Both the position numbers and the translations under genes were made by a program. From assembly GCA_027313705.1 (NCBI GenBank), contig DAHVDE010000041.1, positions 1 to 64,000 on the forward strand: a DNA stretch of 64,000 bases. Direction: 5' to 3'. The stretch is from Actinomycetota bacterium (GTDB lineage: Bacteria; Actinomycetota; Actinomycetes; Streptosporangiales; Streptosporangiaceae). Positions 27,395 through 36,629 of this stretch are shown here, one piece after another (positions within the stretch are counted from its first letter, which is position 1; each line of letters opens with the position of its first letter). Below the pieces are notes generated by a model. The model was given only the letters and a program-made list of their open reading frames with translations, had not been told where the DNA came from and searched no databases.

Positions 27395-27676
27395 ATGCCG
27401 GGTAAAAGTGCCGACTTCGGCACCAAGGCGATCAATACGCTGGCCGGCGCCACCGCCGCATTCGTCGTGCGCAAGGCGATCGGGTTCGCGTGGACCAAGG
27501 CCACAGGCAAGCAGCCGCCGGACTCGCCTGAGGATCCGAAGGTGGCCATAGGCGAGGCCGTCGCCTGGGCGGTCATCGTCGGTGCGGGAGTCGGCGTGGC
27601 GCGGGTGCTTGCCGTCCGGCTTGCCAGCCGTCAGGCCGCGAGGGCGCTGAACGGCCAGGCCGATGCGGATGTCTAA
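27395..27676 (+). CDS. DUF4235 family protein
   Basis: A 93-residue protein with the DUF4235 pattern: an amphipathic helix KAINTLAGATAAFVVRKAIGFAW, a short polar loop (GKQPPDSPEDPK) and a membrane helix AVAWAVIVGAGVGVARVLAVRL. GGAAGG at 27383-27388 supports the ATG at 27395 (or 27389). Function unknown; these proteins are widespread in actinobacteria and often stress-linked. Confidence 0.8.
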   Translation: MPGKSADFGTKAINTLAGATAAFVVRKAIGFAWTKATGKQPPDSPEDPKVAIGEAVAWAVIVGAGVGVARVLAVRLASRQAARALNGQADADV

Positions 27677-27722
27677 GCCGCGTCTGCGGCCCGCAGGCAC
27701 GCCGAAGCCGTAGGCTGATCGC

Positions 27723-28496
27723 GTGCACTCTAAGGACCGTTCCGCCCTGTCTTTCAAGATCGGCTATGCGCTGCGGCATCCTGGCCGGGTGGCCGGCTAC
27801 GCCAAGCGCCTCAGCCGGGACGCGCGGTTGCGCAGGCAGCACCCGGATCATGTCAGTTACTACCGTGCGGTCATGCGATCCGATGCCGCCCGTAACGAAG
27901 AGGGCGCCGTCGGCAGTCACACCCACGAGTCCTGGCTGGAGATCGGGCAGCTTCAGTTCGACTACGCGACCGCCCACGGGCTCAAGCCCGAGATGCGGAT
28001 GCTTGAGATCGGGTGCGGCAACCTCAGAGCCGGGCGGTTGTTCATCGACTACCTTGAGCCTGGCAGTTACTACGGCGTCGACATCTCACCGGACATCCTG
28101 CTCAGTGCACAGCGCACGATCAGCGAGCACGGCCTGCGCGACAAACTGCCTTACCTGACGCTCATCGCGGACCTGCGCCTTGAGTTCCTGCCTTCTGAGC
28201 ACTTCGACTTCGTGCACGCGCACAGCGTGTTCTCGCACTCGCCTATCGAGGTGATCGACGAGTGCTTCGCGCACGTGGGCCGGGTGATGACGGCCGGGGC
28301 GTTCTTTGACTTCACCTTTGACCGGACAGAAGGCGCAGAGCATCAGGTGCTGCGCGAGGACTTCTACTACCGGACGGAAACGCTGATCGACCTCGCCAGG
28401 AAGCACGGACTCGACGCCGCGTTCGCCGACGACTGGGAAGCTACCGGGCACGCCCAGTCCAAGATCAGGGTGACCAGGCCGCTGCCGCCTGCTTAG
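27723..28496 (+). CDS. class I SAM-dependent methyltransferase
   Basis: A 257-residue protein from a GTG start. Motif I is LEIGCGNLRAG near residues 92-102, the acidic motif II is YYGVDISPD, and FDFVHAHSVFSH is motif IV/V. The C-terminal half is a typical seven-stranded methyltransferase fold. The N-terminal ~80 residues are Arg/Tyr-rich and helical. The target is unknown: small molecule or glycan is more likely than nucleic acid because no RNA-binding part is seen. Monocistronic, upstream of glgC. Confidence 0.8.
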   Translation: MHSKDRSALSFKIGYALRHPGRVAGYAKRLSRDARLRRQHPDHVSYYRAVMRSDAARNEEGAVGSHTHESWLEIGQLQFDYATAHGLKPEMRMLEIGCGNLRAGRLFIDYLEPGSYYGVDISPDILLSAQRTISEHGLRDKLPYLTLIADLRLEFLPSEHFDFVHAHSVFSHSPIEVIDECFAHVGRVMTAGAFFDFTFDRTEGAEHQVLREDFYYRTETLIDLARKHGLDAAFADDWEATGHAQSKIRVTRPLPPA

Positions 28497-28596
28497 CCTG
28501 CCGCCTTCGGCTCGGGCGGCCGGCGCGGGCGCGTCACGGATTAGACCAGGCTGACCGGGGAATGTCCCGTGCCGTCGGTTTCGAGGAAGGATCACG

Positions 28597-29835
28597 ATGG
28601 CCCAGCCGCAGATCCTCGCGATTGTGCTGGCCGGCGGGGCGGGCAAGCGGCTGGCGCCGCTTACCGACGACCGAGCCAAGCCCGCCGTGCCGTTCGGCGG
28701 CCTGTACCGGCTGATCGATTTCGTGCTTTCTAACCTGGTCAACGCCGGGATCAGACGGGTGTGCGTGCTCACCCAGTACAAGAGCCACAGCCTTGACCGG
28801 CATGTCACGACCACCTGGCGGCTGAGCACGCTGCTTGGCAACTACGTCACGCCGGTACCGGCGCAGCAGCGGCTTGGCCCGCACTGGTACACCGGATCCG
28901 CCGATGCCATTTACCAGTCGCTGAACCTGATCTTCGACGATAACCCTGACATCGTTGCCGTCTTCGGTGCCGACCACGTGTACCGCATGGACATGACGCA
29001 GATGGTCGACCAGCACCAGGCGCACGGTGCCGGGGTGACGGTGGCGGCCATTCCCGTCCCCAGGCAGGAAGCAAGCAGCTTCGGGGTAATCCAGACCGGC
29101 AGGGACGGGCGGAGCGTAACGGCGTTCCTGGAAAAACCGGCCGACCCTCCCGCACTGCCCGCCGACCCGAATCTGTCGTACGCCTCGATGGGCAACTACG
29201 TGTTCGACACGAACGTGCTGATCGACGCGCTGCGCAAGGATGCCGCCGACGACAGCAGCCGCCACGACATGGGCGGCGACATCCTGCCGATGCTGGTGTC
29301 AGCGGGCGCGGCCCAGGCGTACAACTTCCTCGACAACGAGGTGCCGGGGGCCGAGCCGCGGGACAAGGGTTACTGGCGGGATGTGGGTACCCTCGACTCC
29401 TACTTCGAGGCGCATCTAGACCTGTGCGCGGTGCATCCGATCTTCAATCTTTACAACGACAATTGGCCCATCTTGACCTATGTGCCCTCGCAGCCGCCGG
29501 CGAAGTTCGTGCATAATTCCGGTGACCGCGTCGGCCGGGCAATCAACAGCGTGGTCAGCAACGGCGTCATCGTCTCCGGCGGGCTCGTGCTCGACTCGGT
29601 CCTCTCGCCTGGCGTCCGGGTCAATAGCTGGTCCAGAGTCGAGCGGGCGGTGGTCATGCACAACACCAGGATCGGCAGGTATGCCGTGGTCAAGAACGCG
29701 ATCCTGGACAAGAACGTCGTGGTGCCCGACGGGGCGGTCGTCGGAGTGGACAAGGAGCACGACCGGGCCCGAGGCTTCGTGGTCTCGCCTGGCGGCGTCA
29801 CCGTCGTCGGGAAAGGCCAGGTCGTAACCCCTTGA
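28597..29835 (+). CDS. glgC: glucose-1-phosphate adenylyltransferase
   Basis: A 412-residue ADP-glucose pyrophosphorylase. The nucleotide-binding loop [16 protein letters not shown] lies at residues 7-22, [18 protein letters not shown] follows, and GADHVYRMD carries the metal-binding Asp. The C-terminal beta-helix ([28 protein letters not shown]) is complete. It makes ADP-glucose for glycogen and, in actinobacteria, for maltose-1-phosphate. GAGGAAGGATCACG precedes the ATG. The stop overlaps the next start (TTGA), so glgC and glgA are coupled. Confidence 0.95.
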   Translation: MAQPQILAIVLAGGAGKRLAPLTDDRAKPAVPFGGLYRLIDFVLSNLVNAGIRRVCVLTQYKSHSLDRHVTTTWRLSTLLGNYVTPVPAQQRLGPHWYTGSADAIYQSLNLIFDDNPDIVAVFGADHVYRMDMTQMVDQHQAHGAGVTVAAIPVPRQEASSFGVIQTGRDGRSVTAFLEKPADPPALPADPNLSYASMGNYVFDTNVLIDALRKDAADDSSRHDMGGDILPMLVSAGAAQAYNFLDNEVPGAEPRDKGYWRDVGTLDSYFEAHLDLCAVHPIFNLYNDNWPILTYVPSQPPAKFVHNSGDRVGRAINSVVSNGVIVSGGLVLDSVLSPGVRVNSWSRVERAVVMHNTRIGRYAVVKNAILDKNVVVPDGAVVGVDKEHDRARGFVVSPGGVTVVGKGQVVTP

Positions 29836-30989
29836 ACGAATTCCGCAAGGTCAATGTCGCGCTGCTGACCAGGGAGTACCCGCCCGAGGTCTACGGCGGG
29901 GCTGGCGTGCACGTGGAGTACCTGGCCAGGGAATTGCGGAACCTGGTCAGCCTGACCGTGCACTGCCAGGGGTCAGACAGGGAAGGCGCCGTCGCGCACC
30001 GGCCATGGGAACTGCTCGATACGGCTAACGCGACCCTGCAGACCTTCTCCACCGACCTTGCCATGGCCGCTGGCGTCGGGTCGGCCGACATCGTGCACAC
30101 GCACACCTGGTACACGAACCTCGCCGGGCATGTCGCGTCGCTGCTCTACGAGATCCCGCACGTGATGACCGTCCACTCGCTTGAGCCGCTGCGGCCGTGG
30201 AAGTCCGAGCAGCTTGGCGGCGGGTACGCGCTGTCCTCGTGGAGCGAGCGGGTCTCGGTGGAGTCCGCGGCCGCGATCATCGCGGTCTCGCACGGCATGC
30301 GCGCCGACCTGCTCGCCACCTACCCGGCGGTGCCTGCCTCGCGGGTACATGTGATCAGGAACGGAATCGACACCGAGCACTACTCCCCTTCTTCTGACAC
30401 CTCCGCCCTGGAGAAGTACGGTATTTCGGCTTCCCGGCCTACCGTCGCCTACGTCGGGCGGATAACCCGGCAAAAAGGACTTCCGGTACTTCTCCGGGCG
30501 GCCGAGTCGCTCGATCCCGAGGTCCAGCTCGTGCTCTGCGCCGGCCAGGCCGACACAGAAGTACTGCTCGCCGAGGTCACCCATCTCGTTGATCACCTGC
30601 GGGAGACCAGGTCGGGCGTGGTGTGGATCGACGGCATGCTGCCCAAGGACGAGGTCATCCAGATCCTCTCGCACGCGACCGTGTTCGCCTGCCCGTCCCT
30701 GTACGAGCCGCTCGGCATCGTGAACCTGGAGGCGATGGCCTGCGGGACGGCCGTCGTAGCCTCGAACGTCGGCGGTATCCCCGAGGTGGTGGCGGACTCC
30801 CAGACCGGGCTGCTGGTGCCCGCCGGGGACCCGGCGATCCTCGCCGAGGCGATCTCCTCGCTAGTGCTTGACCCGGCCAGGGCGTCGGCCATGGGCCAAC
30901 TCGGCCGCCAGCGCGTCGCCGCCGAATTCAGCTGGGCCAGCATCGCCGCCCAGACCGCCGCACTCTACGCCGACCTGACCCGCCCCTGA
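29832..30989 (+). CDS. glgA: GT4-family glycogen synthase / ADP-glucose:G1P maltosyl-phosphate synthase (GlgM type)
   Basis: A 385-residue GT-B glycosyltransferase. The N-terminal [18 protein letters not shown] binds the sugar nucleotide. [20 protein letters not shown] is the C-terminal signature with the catalytic-site Glu. Its short length and GT4 motifs fit the actinobacterial GlgA/GlgM enzyme, which in mycobacteria makes alpha-maltose-1-phosphate, rather than the 480-residue GT5 synthase. The only plausible start is a TTG overlapping the glgC stop by four bases. No glgB or glgE is in the window. Confidence 0.9.
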   Translation: MNEFRKVNVALLTREYPPEVYGGAGVHVEYLARELRNLVSLTVHCQGSDREGAVAHRPWELLDTANATLQTFSTDLAMAAGVGSADIVHTHTWYTNLAGHVASLLYEIPHVMTVHSLEPLRPWKSEQLGGGYALSSWSERVSVESAAAIIAVSHGMRADLLATYPAVPASRVHVIRNGIDTEHYSPSSDTSALEKYGISASRPTVAYVGRITRQKGLPVLLRAAESLDPEVQLVLCAGQADTEVLLAEVTHLVDHLRETRSGVVWIDGMLPKDEVIQILSHATVFACPSLYEPLGIVNLEAMACGTAVVASNVGGIPEVVADSQTGLLVPAGDPAILAEAISSLVLDPARASAMGQLGRQRVAAEFSWASIAAQTAALYADLTRP

Positions 30990-31173
30990 CCCCCCTCCCG
31001 CCAACGCTCCCGGCCTGCTCACGTACCTGCACTGCGCTAGCGCTCGGCTCCAGGTCGCGTTCGCCGAGCAACGGCTCACAGATCGGGTCGCTGGTCAGTT
31101 GGCAGGCGGCTGCCGTTCTGCGTCTACAAGGGCAGCGTGCTGGTGACCACGCGCCCAGCGCAGGCCGGCAAGC

Positions 31174-31671
31174 TCAGGTGACCGAGCCGGCGGCAGCCCC
31201 GGTGACCAGGTTTCCCCACCGCGCCAGTTCGGCTTCGAGGTCGAGCGGCGCGATCATTCCGCCCCTGGCCGTTTCCTGCTCCCAGGCGTCGGCAGGTACC
31301 CGCCACATGACCTCGAACTCGATGCCGCTCGGGTCCTTGGCATACAGGGACTTGGAGACCCTGTGGTCGCTGGCGCCGGCGAGCGCGCCGCGCTCGGCTA
31401 GCCTGTTCCTGATCTCGGCCAGTTCGGCCAGTGTGCCTACCTCCCAGGCAAGGTGGTAAAGCCCCAGGTAGTGTCCCCGCTGCGGGGCGCCACCGGGCAC
31501 GGAGAACAGGCCAAGGTCGTGGTCGTTGGCCGAATCGGGAGCGCGGAGGAACGCGGCCCGGCCGGGAATTTCCATCCGCACTTCGAAGCCGAGCGTGTAG
31601 CGGTAGAAGTCGACGGTGGCGGCCAGATCACCGACGTACAGGACAGCGTGGTTCAGGCGACGTACAGGCAT
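31174..31671 (-). CDS. VOC (glyoxalase/bleomycin-resistance/dioxygenase) family protein
   Basis: A 165-residue protein with two beta-alpha-beta-beta-beta modules. The first starts LNHAVLYVGDLAATVDFYR, and the second carries GLYHLAWEV and SKSLYAKDPSGIEFEVMW. Metal ligands His, His and Glu fall in the expected places. Reaction unknown; extradiol dioxygenase-like or glyoxalase-like are both possible. AGGAG at 31679-31683 fixes the ATG at 31671. The stop faces glgA, with about 180 bases of featureless sequence between (30990-31173). Confidence 0.85.
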   Translation of the reverse strand: MPVRRLNHAVLYVGDLAATVDFYRYTLGFEVRMEIPGRAAFLRAPDSANDHDLGLFSVPGGAPQRGHYLGLYHLAWEVGTLAELAEIRNRLAERGALAGASDHRVSKSLYAKDPSGIEFEVMWRVPADAWEQETARGGMIAPLDLEAELARWGNLVTGAAAGSVT

Positions 31672-31824
31672 ATCAGTACTCCTGGTCGAGGTGTCGTTAA
31701 TTCGAATGCGGTTGGCGCCGATTAGATTCCCGGTTCCGTGCTTGCCAGCCCAGCCCACCTCGCCTCGCCACCGCGAAGTGGTCCCGCCCGCCGGCGGCCG
31801 GGCAACATATCCCCTTTCACTACA

Positions 31825-33117
31825 TCACGGCGAGTGCCCCGCCAAAGGCGCGATCGGGCCGGTATAGATGCCACGCGGGCGAATCGGCATATTGCGCTCA
31901 TATTCCTCAAGCGCATGCGCTAGCCATCCGGCTGCCCGCGCCACCGCGAAGATGGCCTCACCTGACCCTGGAATCATCTGGCCGGCCGTGGCGAGGACAG
32001 CGAGCGCGAAGTCGATGTTCGTGGCCGGCAGTTCCCGCCGGCCCGCCTCGGCTAGCACGGCCTCGGCGATCGCCAGCGGCGCGGAGTCAGGCACCGTCTG
32101 GCGAAGCCGGCCGAGCAGGTAGACGGCTCGCGGATCGCTGCCGCGATAGACGAAGTGCCCGAACCCTGGGATGCGCTCGCCGCGCCTCAGCAATTCGCCG
32201 ACGACGCGACCGGCGTCTTTGGGCCCGCTCGCCGACCTGAGCATGATCTCTGCCCCGAAGGAGGCGCCGCCGTGCAGTGCGCCGCCAACCGCCCCGAGGC
32301 CGGTCGCCACCACAGCGTAAGGGTCAGCCCGCATGGACGCTGCCACTCGCGCGGCGAAGGTAGAGGCGGCAAGCTCATGATCGGCAAGCAGCACGAGCGC
32401 GGCGCGAAGCACGCCGACGAGCCCGGCGGCGGGCTCACCTGGACATAGTTTCCCGATCAGCCTCGCGGCCAGGTCAGGAGCCGTGGCGGCAGGACCGGCG
32501 GCTGCGTGCTCGCCGGTGCCGGCGGACGGGAGGCAATCGGTCAGGCCAGAGATCAGGCAGCGGCCAGCGGCCATCACCGCCGGCGGGTCCAGGTGCAGCC
32601 GGAGCGGATCGACGGCGGCCAGTGCCGGGACGATCACCTGGAGGCGCTCATGCGGGAGGGTTTCGGTGGGAAGCGCTGCCTGAGCGGCCCGGCCAGCGGT
32701 GAGTGCCGCCGCTGTTGCCTGCCACTCCCCTGCCTCGGCGCGAGTGCCGGGAAGCACGCCTGTCCACAGCAGGCAGGCGACTTCTTCCAGGCTGCGGTCA
32801 GCGGCCAGGACGCTGGCGTCAATGCCGCGATAGCTGAGCCGGTCATCGGTGATCTCGGTGATCGCGGTCTCGATCACGATCTCGCCTGGCCCAGTGCCAG
32901 CGGACCGATCCCGCGGGTAGCCGCCCTGGCCCGCGATGGCGGTACGAGGGCGGCCCCGCCTGGCCAGGCGGTCCACCTCGGCGGCGTCGAACAGGCTGGC
33001 TCTCGATCCTGCCGCCTTGCGCCTGGTCAGTACGCCGCGGCTGACGTAGGAGTAGAGGCTGGCCTCCTTGATGCGCAGGCGATCCGCCGCCTCCGCTGCC
33101 CCGATCCACTCCGTCAT
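31825..33117 (-). CDS. citrate synthase-family enzyme with an N-terminal helix-turn-helix domain
   Basis: A 430-residue protein. Residues 1-50 are a MerR/excisionase-like HTH (WIGAAEAADRLRIKEASLYSYV). Residues about 90-425 are a citrate synthase fold with both histidines (GALHGGA and GHFVY) and the aspartate (NIDFAL) in place, so it is probably catalytically active. The substrate may be oxaloacetate or another 2-oxoacid with acetyl-CoA or another acyl-CoA. It is divergent from a homocitrate-synthase-like gene across 143 bases containing dyads and a 19-base-spacer promoter. Self- or cross-regulation by the HTH domain is an attractive inference. Confidence 0.85.
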   Translation of the reverse strand: MTEWIGAAEAADRLRIKEASLYSYVSRGVLTRRKAAGSRASLFDAAEVDRLARRGRPRTAIAGQGGYPRDRSAGTGPGEIVIETAITEITDDRLSYRGIDASVLAADRSLEEVACLLWTGVLPGTRAEAGEWQATAAALTAGRAAQAALPTETLPHERLQVIVPALAAVDPLRLHLDPPAVMAAGRCLISGLTDCLPSAGTGEHAAAGPAATAPDLAARLIGKLCPGEPAAGLVGVLRAALVLLADHELAASTFAARVAASMRADPYAVVATGLGAVGGALHGGASFGAEIMLRSASGPKDAGRVVGELLRRGERIPGFGHFVYRGSDPRAVYLLGRLRQTVPDSAPLAIAEAVLAEAGRRELPATNIDFALAVLATAGQMIPGSGEAIFAVARAAGWLAHALEEYERNMPIRPRGIYTGPIAPLAGHSP

Positions 33118-33173
33118 ATCGGGTCGGCTCCTTCTGCTCTCGCCCGATCATCGCGCCGGCCAGGTGATCCTAC

Positions 33174-33199
33174 CAACATTGATTATAAATCAACATTGA
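33174..33199. promoter_or_regulatory. operator-like dyad and direct repeat between the citrate- and homocitrate-synthase-like genes
   Basis: TTGATT-ATA-AATCAA at 33179-33193 is a perfect inverted repeat. CAACATTGA occurs twice (33174-33182 and 33191-33199), 17 bases apart. The right copy runs into a TTGACA -35 box. The pocket is strongly A/T-rich compared with its surroundings. A dimeric HTH protein could bind here; the HTH-citrate synthase encoded next door is the obvious candidate. Confidence 0.55.
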
Positions 33200-33226
33200 C
33201 AATATGGATTCAAGTACCGGCATAAT
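33196..33226 (+). promoter_or_regulatory. candidate promoter with a 19-bp spacer for the homocitrate-synthase-like gene
   Basis: TTGACA (33196-33201) and CATAAT (33221-33226) are separated by 19 bases. A 19-20-base spacer is the hallmark of MerR-controlled promoters. The start codon lies 34 bases downstream, with a strong AGGAGG between. Confidence 0.5.
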
Positions 33227-33260
33227 CAACTCAAAACAGCGAGCAGCAGGAGGTAGCAGC

Positions 33261-34487
33261 GTGCCGAAGGTTCACTTCCTTGACGTGACCAACCGGGATG
33301 GCGTGCAGACGGCGCGAACGGGGCTGTCAAAGTTCGGCAAGACGATGGTGAATTTCTACCTGGCCAGGCTGGGGGTGGCGCAGTCCGAGATCGGATTCCC
33401 CTTCTTGTTCCACGAGGTGCCTTACGTCCGGGCGAACGTCGCCCTCGCGCAGGCGGGCGCCTTCGGCGACCTGCGGCTTTCCGGGTGGTGCCGCGCGGTA
33501 ACCGCCGACGTGGCGCGGGCACTGCCGCTCGGGCTACGTCACTACAACCTGTCGATCTCGACCTCCGATCAGATGATCGCTCACAAGTTTCGCGGCAAGC
33601 TCGACCGGGACGCCATCATCGCCGAGATGACCGCGGCCGTCATCGCGGCCAGGCAGGGCGGCGCGGAGACGGTCGGTGTCAACGCCGAGGATGGCTCGCG
33701 TACCGACGACGGGTTCCTCACCGAGTTCGCGCTGGCCGCCAGGGCGGCGGGAGCCAACCGGATACGTTACTGCGACACCATCGGCGGTGACTCACCGCAC
33801 CGGATCAGGGAGCGGTTCGCGCGTCTCGCCACCGGAACCGGCCTGCCCGTAGAGACTCATTGTCATAATGATCTTGGCATGGCCGTGGCCAACTCCGTGT
33901 CCGGCGCGCTTGGCGACCTCGACGCCGGCCAGGATGCCTGGGTCAACACCTGCGTCAACGGAATCGGCGAGCGATCGGGCAACGCCGACTTGCTCTCGTG
34001 CATCCTGGCGTTCAGGCACGGGTTCGGTGTCGCCGGCCAGGCCGAGATCGGCGACAAGCTCGACCTGTCGTGGGCACGCCGGTTCGCGCTCTGGGCCAGC
34101 TACGCGTTCGGGCAGCCGCTGCCGCAGAACCAGCCGGGATCCGGCCGTAACGCATTCGCGCACGAGTCGGGCATTCACGCCGACGGAGCACTTAAGGACC
34201 GGCACAACTACGAGCTCTACGACGACGACACGCTCGGCCAGTTCCCGCACGACTGGCATGCCCGCGCTGGCCGGGTGGTGCTGACCGGCGAATATGGCGG
34301 CAAGGCCGGGTTCAGGCACGTGATGGACGGACTCGGCCTCGATCCTGGCGAACACGAGGAGCTGATCTTCGAACTGGTTCAGCTCTGCGCCGCCGCCACC
34401 GGCAAACCGCTCACCGACGACGAACTAACCCTCATCGCCACCTACCCGCGCGAGCTTGCCCTCCTCTACCCCGGCTACCTGAGCTGA
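33261..34487 (+). CDS. homocitrate/isopropylmalate-synthase-like carboligase (HMGL-like family)
   Basis: A 408-residue TIM-barrel enzyme. FLDVTNRDGVQTA holds the metal-binding Asp, THCHNDLGMAVANS the His-x-His pair, and NGIGERSGNADL and HESGIHADG are the usual signatures of DRE-TIM metallolyases that condense acetyl-CoA with a 2-oxoacid. The C-terminal part is short, without the leucine-regulatory domain of LeuA. AGGAGG at 33248-33253 fixes the GTG start at 33261. Pairing with a citrate-synthase paralogue suggests a private 2-oxoacid elongation or condensation pathway; the substrate is unknown. Confidence 0.85.
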   Translation: MPKVHFLDVTNRDGVQTARTGLSKFGKTMVNFYLARLGVAQSEIGFPFLFHEVPYVRANVALAQAGAFGDLRLSGWCRAVTADVARALPLGLRHYNLSISTSDQMIAHKFRGKLDRDAIIAEMTAAVIAARQGGAETVGVNAEDGSRTDDGFLTEFALAARAAGANRIRYCDTIGGDSPHRIRERFARLATGTGLPVETHCHNDLGMAVANSVSGALGDLDAGQDAWVNTCVNGIGERSGNADLLSCILAFRHGFGVAGQAEIGDKLDLSWARRFALWASYAFGQPLPQNQPGSGRNAFAHESGIHADGALKDRHNYELYDDDTLGQFPHDWHARAGRVVLTGEYGGKAGFRHVMDGLGLDPGEHEELIFELVQLCAAATGKPLTDDELTLIATYPRELALLYPGYLS

Positions 34488-34538
34488 CGCGCGAGCAGGC
34501 TATCCGGGCAAAACCCGAAGACCTTTACGGCCAGAAAG

Positions 34539-34736
34539 CTAGCGGCCAAGCTGCTTGCGCTGGCGCATGCGGCGAATCCTGGCCTTCTGGTTCGAGTCGA
34601 GCATCAGGTAGCCGACCACGGGGACGGCCAAGGCCGCAAGCAGCACCACGACCGGCACCCACAGCGGGATGTTGAACACGAACAAGATGATCGCGATGAC
34701 GATCCCGCCGATTGCCACTTGCCACCCACGCGACAT
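34539..34736 (-). CDS. small two-helix membrane protein
   Basis: A 65-residue protein with hydrophobic helices at about 7-23 and 25-45 and a basic C-terminal tail (KARIRRMRQRKQ). GGAAGGAG lies just upstream of the ATG, which supports a real gene. The tail resembles phospholipase D-nuclease N-terminal-like membrane anchors, but no catalytic domain follows. Function unknown. Convergent with the homocitrate-synthase-like gene. Confidence 0.7.
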   Translation of the reverse strand: MSRGWQVAIGGIVIAIILFVFNIPLWVPVVVLLAALAVPVVGYLMLDSNQKARIRRMRQRKQLGR

Positions 34737-34852
34737 CGCTGAACTCCTTCCACGGGACTGTCCAGTCCCGCTCCCTTCAAGGTAGCGCGCCGCAGGCGCG
34801 CTGAATCCACTGTCGGGTGCGAGATGATGGAACCCGACCCTTGGAGGATGAG

Positions 34853-35437
34853 ATGACGCTGGCCATGCCGATCGAGCCCGCGGCTAACGAATTGCTTTCC
34901 CGCGACCCGTTCGCGCTGCTGCTCGCGATGATGCTGGATCAGCAGGTGCCCTTCGAGAAGGCATTCGGCTCCCCTTACGAGCTGACCCGCCGCCTCGGTC
35001 ACGAGCCGACGGCACAGGAACTAGCCGACTTCGACCCTGACGCGCTCGCCGACATCTTTGCTGCCAGGCCGGCGCTGCACAGGTTCCCCCGTGCGATGGC
35101 CGGCCGGGCGCAGGAACTCGCCAGGATCATCGCCGACAAGTACGACTGTGATGCGGGGGCGGTCTGGGCAACCGCGCGGGACGGTGCTGAACTGCGCGCG
35201 CGACTCGCCGAGTTGCCTGGTTTCGGCGCGTACAAGGCGCAGATCACGATCGCACTGCTCGGCAAGCAACTCGGCGTCACCCCGCCGGGCTGGCGCGAGG
35301 CCGCAGGCCACTTCGGCGAGGAAGGCTCGCACTACTCGGTCGCCGACATCGCAGGGGAGGACTCACTGCTTAAGGTCCGCTCTTACAAGAAGCAGCAAAA
35401 GCAGCTCAGCAAGGAACGCGCGGCCGCCAGGCCATGA
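34853..35437 (+). CDS. HhH-GPD-type base-excision DNA repair protein
   Basis: A 194-residue all-helical protein with PFALLLAMMLDQQVP at the N-terminus and the helix-hairpin-helix LAELPGFGAYKAQITIALLGKQLG near residues 125-148. It belongs to the small actinobacterial HhH-GPD class rather than to Nth, MutY or AlkA. The Asp that usually activates the glycosylase is not obvious after the hairpin, so the catalytic mechanism is uncertain. GGAGG at 34843-34847 supports the ATG at 34853. Monocistronic. Confidence 0.8.
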   Translation: MTLAMPIEPAANELLSRDPFALLLAMMLDQQVPFEKAFGSPYELTRRLGHEPTAQELADFDPDALADIFAARPALHRFPRAMAGRAQELARIIADKYDCDAGAVWATARDGAELRARLAELPGFGAYKAQITIALLGKQLGVTPPGWREAAGHFGEEGSHYSVADIAGEDSLLKVRSYKKQQKQLSKERAAARP

Positions 35438-35455
35438 CCGGCCCCTGACTCTCGG

Positions 35456-35968
35456 TCACCAGGCCACGTCGTAGGACTCGAACCGGCTCGAGCTGGCGAG
35501 CAGCCGCCGCCCCTTCCTGACGTGGCCGCCGCTGATAGTTCCGGCCCAGAGCGGGGACCGCGAGCTACGCGGCTGGTAAAGGATCCGGTCGCCGTCCGGC
35601 GCTACTGCCCAGGCGATTCCGCGCTGCGGCACCGTGCAGAGCCGCCGACAGCGGCCCTCCCGTGCGCGATCGTGACCTGATCGACAAACCTCGGCGCGGC
35701 CGGCGCTGCGGCCGGCCGCGGGCAGGAGCGACCTGGCGACCCGTCGCGACCGAGATCCCGGCGACCTGCACGACCCCGGTTGCGGCGAAGACCGCGCGGG
35801 CGTCGGCTGACGCAGCGGGCGGATGTCGTCGGCACCGGCCCGGTCGGCCAGGCCGCGCAGTTCCCTTCTGAGCCGCTGCTCGATCCCGCTGCTCACGGTT
35901 GCCAGGTCGCCGGTCATCGTCTCGGCCTCCACGCCTGTAAGACGCACCACGCCGGCCGATCGCTGCAC
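35456..35968 (-). pseudogene. decayed gene with at least two frameshifts, family unknown
   Basis: On the minus strand sensible protein sequence jumps between frames. RLTGVEAETMTGDLATVSSG to DDIRP starts in one frame, ADARAVFAATGVVQVAG continues in a second, a VDQVTIAHGRAAVGG segment follows in another, and RGIAWAVAPDGDRILYQP runs to the stop at 35456 back in the first. Each change is at a G/C-rich run. Either a true pseudogene or an assembly with indel errors. This fills the 550-base gap between the HhH-GPD and MBL genes. The original function cannot be named. Confidence 0.5.
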
Positions 35969-35988
35969 GGCAGTGTTACCTTGCTCGC

Positions 35989-36573
35989 ATGACGACCGGT
36001 ACTGCCAAAGTTCACGTCCTGCTCGAAGGCTACGCCAGGGAAGGTGACGGCGGAGAGCACGTCGGCAGCACGGTCACGCTGATCACCGACGGCGACACGA
36101 TCGCCATCGTCGATCCTGGCATGGTCGCCTCACGGGCAGCCCTGCTGACCGCGCTGGCCGAGCAAGGGGTGGGCGCCGAGGCGGTCACCGACATCGTGTT
36201 CAGCCACCACCATCCTGACCACACCGTGAACGCGGCCATGTTCCCGCGCGCCAGAATCCACGACTTCCAGGCGATCTACGACGGTGACCTGTGGCAAAGC
36301 AGGGACGCCGACGGTACGCAGCTCAGCCCGTCGATCCGGCTGATGGCGACCCCTGGCCACACCGACCAGGACATCAGCACCGTGGCGGTGACCAGCGAAG
36401 GCGTCTACGTCTGCACGCACGCCTGGTGGGACGCGGACGGGCCAGCCGAGGATCCGTTCAGCGCCGATCAGGCGGTGCTTTCTGCCAGCAGGCAGAAGGT
36501 ACTCGACATAGCTGACGTGATCATTCCCGGTCACGGCCCGATATTCACCCCTGGCCAGGACACGCCACGCTAG
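35989..36573 (+). CDS. MBL-fold metallo-hydrolase (MBLAC1-like)
   Basis: A 194-residue metallo-beta-lactamase-fold protein. The zinc motif SHHHPDHT lies near residues 64-71, ATPGHT supplies the next His, THAWWDADG replaces the usual bridging Asp region and VIIPGHGPIF the last His. Its short length and the AEDPF insertion resemble MBLAC1-type hydrolases. Substrate unknown. The ATG lies at the edge of the decayed gene. Confidence 0.8.
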   Translation: MTTGTAKVHVLLEGYAREGDGGEHVGSTVTLITDGDTIAIVDPGMVASRAALLTALAEQGVGAEAVTDIVFSHHHPDHTVNAAMFPRARIHDFQAIYDGDLWQSRDADGTQLSPSIRLMATPGHTDQDISTVAVTSEGVYVCTHAWWDADGPAEDPFSADQAVLSASRQKVLDIADVIIPGHGPIFTPGQDTPR

Positions 36574-36629
36574 GCAAAGCGGCAGGTGCAGATAAGCGCG
36601 ACCTGACCAGGCTGGTCAGCGTCGGCATC

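Noticed and set aside
35460-35530. Possible tRNA (sequence like GACTCGAACCGG)
   Set aside because: No cloverleaf can be drawn; the stretch encodes the end of the decayed gene (RFESYDVAW).
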